NCBI GenBank assembly: GCA_029938985.1
Contig: JAOZTW010000114.1
Coordinates: 1 to 10,768 of the forward strand
Reading direction: 5' to 3'
From: Bacteroidales bacterium
GTDB lineage: Bacteria; Bacteroidota; Bacteroidia; Bacteroidales; JAOZQN01
DNA: 10,768 bases
Shown: piece after piece, positions 7,490 to 10,768 of the stretch
Position numbering within the stretch: the first letter of the stretch is position 1
Layout of the letters: every line of letters begins with the position of its first letter
Program-made: the position numbers and the translations under genes
Notes under the pieces: generated by a model
What the model saw: the letters and a program-made list of their open reading frames with translations, nothing else
Database searches by the model: none
Told to the model about the DNA's origin: nothing

Positions 7490-8782
7490 TTATTTTATTG
7501 TTATTAAAAAATATTTCTTTTTACCTTTTCGTGCCAAAAGATATTTGTTGTTTATTAAATCTTTTTCGGAACAAATATATTCTGCTTTGTTTAGCTTTTC
7601 TTGATTAATACTCAAACCATTATCTTTCATTAATCTACGACATTCGCCTTTTGAATTAAAAATCTTAGTTTTTTGTGTTAATAATTCTAACAGATTAGTG
7701 TTAGTGTAATCTATTTTGTCTAATTCAAAAATTGGTACACCTTCAAAAACACTTAAAAAAGTATTCTCATCTAACTTAGAAAGCATTTCTTTAGTACCTT
7801 TGCCAAACAATATTTTTGATGCCTCAATTGCTGTGTTATAGTTCTCTCTACCATGTATCATTACAGTAATTTCTTCTGCGAGTTTTTTTTGTAATAATCT
7901 TCTGTGAGGTTCTTTTTTATGATTTTCAATTAGTTCAGAAACCTCTTCTTTTGGTAATAGTGTGAAAATTTTTATATATTTATCTGCATCTACATCTGAG
8001 GTGTTTATCCAAAATTGGTAAAATTGATATGGTGAAGTTAAATTGGCATCTAACCAAATATTGCCTTGCTCGGTTTTTCCAAATTTAGTTCCATCGGCTT
8101 TTTTTATTAGCGGACAAGTTACTGCAAAAGCAGTTCCTTGTGATTTGCGTCTAATTAACTCTGTTCCAGATGTGATGTTTCCCCATTGGTCTGAGCCACC
8201 CATCTGTATTTTGCAATTGTAATTATCGTAAAGATATAAAAAATCGTAAGCCTGCAAAAGTTGATAAGAAAATTCTGTAAACGACAATCCTGCTTTGGAC
8301 TCTGCCGACATTCTTGATTTTACAGAATCCTTGGCTATCATATAATTTACTGTCAAATGTTTTCCAATATCTCTAATAAAATCAAGGAAAAGGTAGTTTT
8401 TTGTCCAGTCATAATTATTTAACAACTCTGCTTTGTTTGGAGTTCCTAAGTTGAAATCCAAAATACTATCAAGTTGTTTTTTTATTGCCTCCTGATTATG
8501 AGTTATAGTCTTTTCGTCCAGTAAGTTTCGTTCTTTTGATTTACCAGATGGGTCACCAACCATACCAGTTGCTCCTCCCAAAATAAGCAAAGGTTTGTGT
8601 CCCGCTTTTTGAAAATGCTTTAGCATCATTATTGAGACCAGATGACCAATATGCAAAGAGTCGGCTGTTGGGTCTATTCCAACATAGGCGGTAGTCATTT
8701 CTTTCTGCAATTGTTCTTCTATTCCTGGCATCATGTCGTGAATCATTCCACGCCATTTTATTTCTTCTATATAATTATTCAT
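7490..8782 (-). CDS. tyrS: Tyrosyl-tRNA synthetase
   Basis: This encodes 430 residues of a class I aminoacyl-tRNA synthetase that charges tRNA-Tyr. His-Ile-Gly-His is at 44-47 after Gly-Ile-Asp-Pro-Thr-Ala. The tyrosine pocket is seen in Tyr-Gln-Leu-Leu-Gln-Ala-Tyr-Asp (173-180) and Met-Gly-Gly-Ser-Asp-Gln-Trp-Gly-Asn (194-202). The KMSKS-equivalent Lys-Phe-Gly-Lys-Thr is at 233-237. The C-terminal S4-like RNA-binding domain covers about 365-430. The length matches the eubacterial TyrRS1 type (about 420-430). The frame stays open upstream for 47 more residues to another possible start, but the ATG at 8780-8782 gives the normal Met-Asn-Asn-Tyr-Ile-Glu-Glu start and the longer version would be an unconserved, Lys/Ile-rich tail. 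It is the first gene of the tightly packed run leading into the polysaccharide genes. Confidence 0.97.
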   Translation of the reverse strand: MNNYIEEIKWRGMIHDMMPGIEEQLQKEMTTAYVGIDPTADSLHIGHLVSIMMLKHFQKAGHKPLLILGGATGMVGDPSGKSKERNLLDEKTITHNQEAIKKQLDSILDFNLGTPNKAELLNNYDWTKNYLFLDFIRDIGKHLTVNYMIAKDSVKSRMSAESKAGLSFTEFSYQLLQAYDFLYLYDNYNCKIQMGGSDQWGNITSGTELIRRKSQGTAFAVTCPLIKKADGTKFGKTEQGNIWLDANLTSPYQFYQFWINTSDVDADKYIKIFTLLPKEEVSELIENHKKEPHRRLLQKKLAEEITVMIHGRENYNTAIEASKILFGKGTKEMLSKLDENTFLSVFEGVPIFELDKIDYTNTNLLELLTQKTKIFNSKGECRRLMKDNGLSINQEKLNKAEYICSEKDLINNKYLLARKGKKKYFLITIK

Positions 8783-8871
8783 TTTAATTTTATTATTTTT
8801 AAGACATATTAAAACAAATAATAAACTATTTAAACTTGTTCTTTTTGCTTTTATCTTCTTCAATATATATG

Positions 8872-8899
8872 CAAATATCTTGATATTGTTAAAAACAAA
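8872..8899 (-). promoter_or_regulatory. Candidate promoter for tyrS and downstream genes
   Basis: On the minus strand a TTTG (8896-8899) is followed after 16 bases by GATATTTG (8872-8879), seven of eight matches to the Bacteroidetes -7 box TAnnTTTG. Transcription would start near 8865, about 80 bases before the tyrS ATG. The spacing is one base short of the common 17-23 range. It is the only sensible box in the 145-base spacer between the broken ATPase gene and tyrS. Confidence 0.33.
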
Positions 8900-8927
8900 A
8901 ATATGTTCATTTAAAATTGTCAATTAT

Positions 8928-9899
8928 TTATTTTAATATGCCTAAATTAGGTAAATCAATTTCTAACTCATTTTCAATAGCGGTAATAAAACTTAATTCT
9001 TCTTTGTAATTTTCAAAATATTTAAAACATTCTGTTTTCGTATAATTTGCTTTTTTGTAGATTTTAATCTAATATATGATTTTAAATTATCTGTTAATTG
9101 AATAGGATTACTTGCATTTTCATAATCAAATTCTAAACCTGCTTTATCAAGTATTTTATTCCACAAATTTGCTATTTTTGTTAATATTTTTGGATTTGTT
9201 TTGTCAAACTCTTCTATTAATTGTCTTTTTGTTTTGTCAAGGTTTTCTATTTTATTCTCAAAAACTTCCCGTTCGTTTTCTCTTTTTTTAATGAAAAATA
9301 TTAGTAAAGTCCAAAAATTATTTGCATTTTGCTCCGAAACAATATGTTTAGCAGGAATCGAATTAAAAAGTTTTAATGCCTCGTTAACATTAGTATTTGG
9401 TACATCATTAACATTCAAATATGAATTTTGAGAACTTTCAGCTGGAGAATAAATAAGTAAATCTGAACTATTATCCCAAAATATCAACTCTTTATTAATT
9501 TTGTCAATATCTTTTAATATAAATTCATAGTAGTTTTTAATTTCTTCCTCAATATCTTTTGCATTTGTTATTTTTTCAAACCATCTTTTTATTTTTTCAA
9601 TTTCTTGAACGAAAACATATTTACCTTGTATTTTTGATGAATAAAAAATAAAATATTTTTCATCTTTTATACTTAATTTTTATGGAAATAAATGTACTTT
9701 TATATTTGAAAAAAGGAAAATAATCTGGAAGTAGGTCAGAAAGTATTGTATTCAATATATCTAATATTCTAGATTTTCCAGTTCCATTTCTACCAATAAA
9801 ACAAATTCTATCAACAGGTTTTCCTTCTTTGTTGGTAAAATCAAGTTTTATATCTTGAAATTGGTTGTAATTTTTTATCCTTAATTCTACTATTTTCAT
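8928..9899 (-). pseudogene. Broken AAA (RecF/SMC-like, AAA_15-type) ATPase gene
   Basis: The gene starts at the ATG at 9897-9899 with Met-Lys-Ile-Val-Glu-Leu-Arg-Ile-Lys-Asn-Tyr, typical of RecF/OLD-like ATPases. Walker A is Gly-Arg-Asn-Gly-Thr-Gly-Lys-Ser (residues 36-43). The frame breaks at residue 79: at a run of five T (9677-9681 on plus) the coherent protein moves to another frame, as if one base had been inserted. That second frame is open from 9679 down to 8993 with a long charged, coiled-coil-like stretch. A second change, best placed near the six-T run at 9051-9056, moves into a third frame that runs to a stop at 8928-8930 and gives 43 further coherent residues. Even when joined (about 320 residues) it lacks the ABC-type signature and Walker B/His part expected of the usual 400+ residue family, so an internal deletion or a foreign 3' end is likely. 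Sequencing error could explain the single-base shifts but not the missing motifs. Such ATPases often belong to defence or toxin-like modules; no partner is intact here. Confidence 0.7.
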
Positions 9900-9999
9900 T
9901 TGTGCAAATAATTTATTTACTGTTCTGTTACCAAGTACAAGACCCTCACATTAAAAAAGGAAATGATGTACAAAAAAATGATAATAACTATACTGTCAA

Positions 10000-10233
10000 T
10001 TATTTAGGTCGTACAATCAATTTATTTGTCTCAATTTGCAAATCTGTGGAAAAGTTTTTTCTAAATTTCTTTTTCAAATTATTAAATCGTTGATTTGAAT
10101 TTGATGGTACACGACTTGAAACTATATAAGCAAAAATTTGTTGTTTTTTTAAATCTACTCGTCTATAAAAGTATTTGATTGTATTTTCTAACTGTTTTAA
10201 TCGACATCTTTCTAATTAACTAAATTGAGCCAT
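10000..10233 (-). pseudogene. Possible small gene remnant with early stop codon
   Basis: An ATG at 10231-10233 gives Met-Ala-Gln-Phe-Ser, then a TAA (10216-10218), then 71 codons open in the same frame to a stop at 10000-10002. The open part is basic and looks protein-like: an N-terminal helix with Leu-Lys-Gln-Leu-Glu-Asn, a middle Arg-Val-Pro-Ser-Asn-Ser-Asn-Gln-Arg-Phe-Asn-Asn-Leu-Lys segment, and a C-terminal Leu-Gln-Ile-Glu-Thr-Asn-Lys-Leu-Ile-Val strand-like end. The last 40 residues faintly recall a winged-helix DNA-binding end, but I do not recognise a family. There is no Met after the stop to restart translation. It is 100 bases upstream of the broken ATPase, in the same direction. 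Chance open frames of this size occur in AT-rich DNA, so this is tentative. Confidence 0.3.
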
Positions 10234-10274
10234 GATTGATTATCAGAAATTTACGATTTTTCAAATTTAGTTAA
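10216..10274. repeat. 11-base inverted repeat with 37-base spacer
   Basis: TTAACTAAATT (10216-10226) pairs perfectly with AATTTAGTTAA (10264-10274). The spacer carries the ATG of the small gene remnant and its left arm contains the premature stop. It might be an operator-like site or an end of a small element; the function is unknown. Confidence 0.4.
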
Positions 10275-10430
10275 CTCCTCTATAATTTGATATTGTAATA
10301 TTTTTCAAAATAAAAAATTCCACTTAAATCTAATTAAGTTAAAGAATAGATTACTATCTGATTATCAGTAATATATAACTTTTTAATTGGAAAGACCTCT
10401 AATGTGATATTCTTGCCATCGTTTGCTTTT

Positions 10431-10478
10431 CCGCACAATGTCAATTCTTATTCAACCGTAAAAATTAACCGCACAATG
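10431..10478. repeat. Direct repeat CCGCACAATG, two copies
   Basis: Identical 10-mers at 10431-10440 and 10469-10478 start 38 bases apart. Their flanks are also similar: the first is followed by TCAATT and the second by CTAATT. In AT-rich surroundings a GC-containing exact 10-mer repeat is unlikely to be pure chance; it may mark a small duplication or paired protein sites. Confidence 0.45.
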
Positions 10479-10489
10479 CTAATTTTTGC
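10458..10489 (-). terminator. A-U hairpin, possible end of a short leftward transcript
   Basis: AAAAATTA (10460-10467) and TAATTTTT (10480-10487) form an 8-base-pair stem around a 12-base loop. On the plus-strand RNA a wobble and a G-C pair extend it to 10. For a transcript from the leftward promoter at 10560-10592 it would come about 65-95 bases after the start, ending in five U. The stem is weak and lacks a GC core, so the terminator role is only a possibility. Confidence 0.25.
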
Positions 10490-10559
10490 ACCATGAAAAA
10501 AAGCAGATGACGTGCAAGGAAATGAGTGTACCCGAAATATAATTCCAGATTCACGCCTG

Positions 10560-10592
10560 CAAAGGTAGATGAAATTTTCCAGAAAGTACAAA
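10560..10592 (-). promoter_or_regulatory. Strong Bacteroidetes-type promoter, leftward
   Basis: On the minus strand TTTG (10589-10592) is followed after 21 bases by TACCTTTG (10560-10567), a perfect match to the Bacteroidetes housekeeping consensus TTTG-N(19-21)-TAnnTTTG. The form TACCTTTGCA is often seen before rRNA, tRNA and other highly expressed genes in this phylum. Transcription would begin near 10553 and run left, away from the group II intron, but no intact gene follows until the broken ATPase start at 9899. Confidence 0.6.
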
Positions 10593-10648
10593 ATATTTAG
10601 CTTTATTTTTATTTTTTTAAATATTTTAAGTCTTGATACAATTAGATA

Positions 10649-10768
10649 GTGGGTTGTAAAAGTTGAAGGCAAGGGTGTTGTCCGTGAGGACAAGTCTGAA
10701 GTAAGCTGTAGATATGATTTGTTCTGACGTACAGAAACTACATAGCGAGGCATATTAAAATGGGCGAA
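10649..10768 (+). ncRNA. Group II intron, part of domain I (continues past window end)
   Basis: This stretch is richer in G and C than its surroundings and matches, from memory, the domain I segment found upstream of bacterial group II intron reverse transcriptases: Gs and As around GAAGGCAAGGGTG, then CTGAAGTAAGC, then ACAGAAAC with a CATA-x-x-GAGGC-like end. Direct structural support: TTGTCC-GTGA-GGACAA (10678-10693) is a perfect 6-base-pair hairpin with a GNRA tetraloop. TTCTG-ACGTA-CAGAA (10722-10736) is a 5-base-pair hairpin, and GCTGTAG (10704-10710) can pair with CTACA followed by a bulge and GC (10737-10745). The 5' end is not located: no GTGYG start with clear downstream folding is visible, and the bases just upstream (10590-10645) are plain AT-rich, so the 5' part may be truncated. 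The maturase/reverse transcriptase would lie to the right, on the plus strand. Confidence 0.62.

Larger units (their letters stand above)
10234..10559. other. 326-base gene-poor stretch with short repeats
   Basis: No intact gene is visible. TGATTATCAG, part of the near-palindrome CTGATTATCAG, occurs at 10237-10246 and 10359-10368. CCGCACAATG occurs at 10431-10440 and 10469-10478, a 38-base period. A hairpin lies at 10458-10489, and TTGCAC (10486-10491) can pair with GTGCAA (10512-10517). On the minus strand a 37-codon open stretch (10334-10447) looks faintly protein-like but has no start. The mixture suggests decayed DNA downstream of the strong promoter at 10560-10592, or a structured leader or small RNA. 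Confidence 0.45.

Noticed and set aside
8553..8756. 67-codon open frame on the minus strand
   Set aside because: It is an alternative frame fully inside tyrS.
8783..8923. 47-residue N-terminal extension of tyrosyl-tRNA synthetase
   Set aside because: The ATG at 8780-8782 gives the normal family start; the extension is AT-driven, unconserved in character and overlaps the likely promoter.
9677..9681. Programmed ribosomal frameshift in the ATPase gene
   Set aside because: The five-A site (minus strand) is not a classic slippery heptamer, there is no clear stimulatory stem, and a second frame change and motif loss point to decay or sequence error instead.
9902..10093. 63-codon open frame on the plus strand
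   Set aside because: It lies opposite the more coherent minus-strand remnant and has no recognisable domain or supporting context.
10334..10447. 37-codon open stretch on the minus strand that reads like protein
   Set aside because: It has no start codon, sits between stops and matches no family I recognise; it was noted only as part of the gene-poor region.
10448..10753. 101-codon open frame on the minus strand
   Set aside because: Its start region is the complement of the structured group II intron segment and its middle covers the AT-rich promoter region; the composition is not protein-like. It is most likely an antisense artefact.

Overview
The window is AT-rich, and its expression signals are those of Bacteroidetes. 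There are no Shine-Dalgarno-like purine boxes before the starts. Several TAnnTTTG/TTTG promoter boxes are visible. The lipoprotein has the family-typical Cys-Asp-Asp-Asp start, and the tyrosyl-tRNA synthetase begins with the form usual in that phylum. I cannot name a genus. All supported protein genes lie on the minus strand, so the biological order runs from right to left.

Right end (about 8930-10768): a decayed, mobile-element-like zone. The last 120 bases are plus-strand structured RNA that I read as part of domain I of a group II intron; its reverse transcriptase would lie beyond the window. Next to it is a strong divergent Bacteroidetes promoter (TTTG, 21 bases, TACCTTTG) that points left into about 320 bases with no intact gene, containing short repeats and hairpins. 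Further left are a 71-residue reading frame cut off from its ATG by a stop codon, and an AAA-type ATPase gene with a good Walker A motif. The ATPase is broken by two frame changes and has lost its Walker B region.

Middle (3120-8782): a tightly packed set of genes. tyrS (tyrosyl-tRNA synthetase) is followed after 26 bases by a Wzz-type chain-length regulator. The next gene, an O-antigen ligase/polymerase (Wzy_C family), abuts it exactly (TAG-ATG). Then come a SAM-dependent methyltransferase (23-base overlap) and UDP-glucuronate decarboxylase, which makes UDP-xylose (ATGA overlap). Together the last four would supply a nucleotide sugar, modify a glycan or its precursor, and polymerise or ligate a surface polysaccharide of controlled length. 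No glycosyltransferase, flippase or UDP-glucose dehydrogenase is present, so the rest of the pathway must be encoded elsewhere. A long AT-rich inverted repeat after the decarboxylase may end the transcript.

Left (301-2907): two separate exported-protein genes. One is a secreted bleomycin hydrolase/aminopeptidase C-type cysteine protease with all three catalytic residues. The other is an uncharacterised Bacteroidetes lipoprotein. The spacers between them carry a 16-base palindrome and copies of an A-rich motif. I saw no tRNA, rRNA, CRISPR array or complete insertion sequence.
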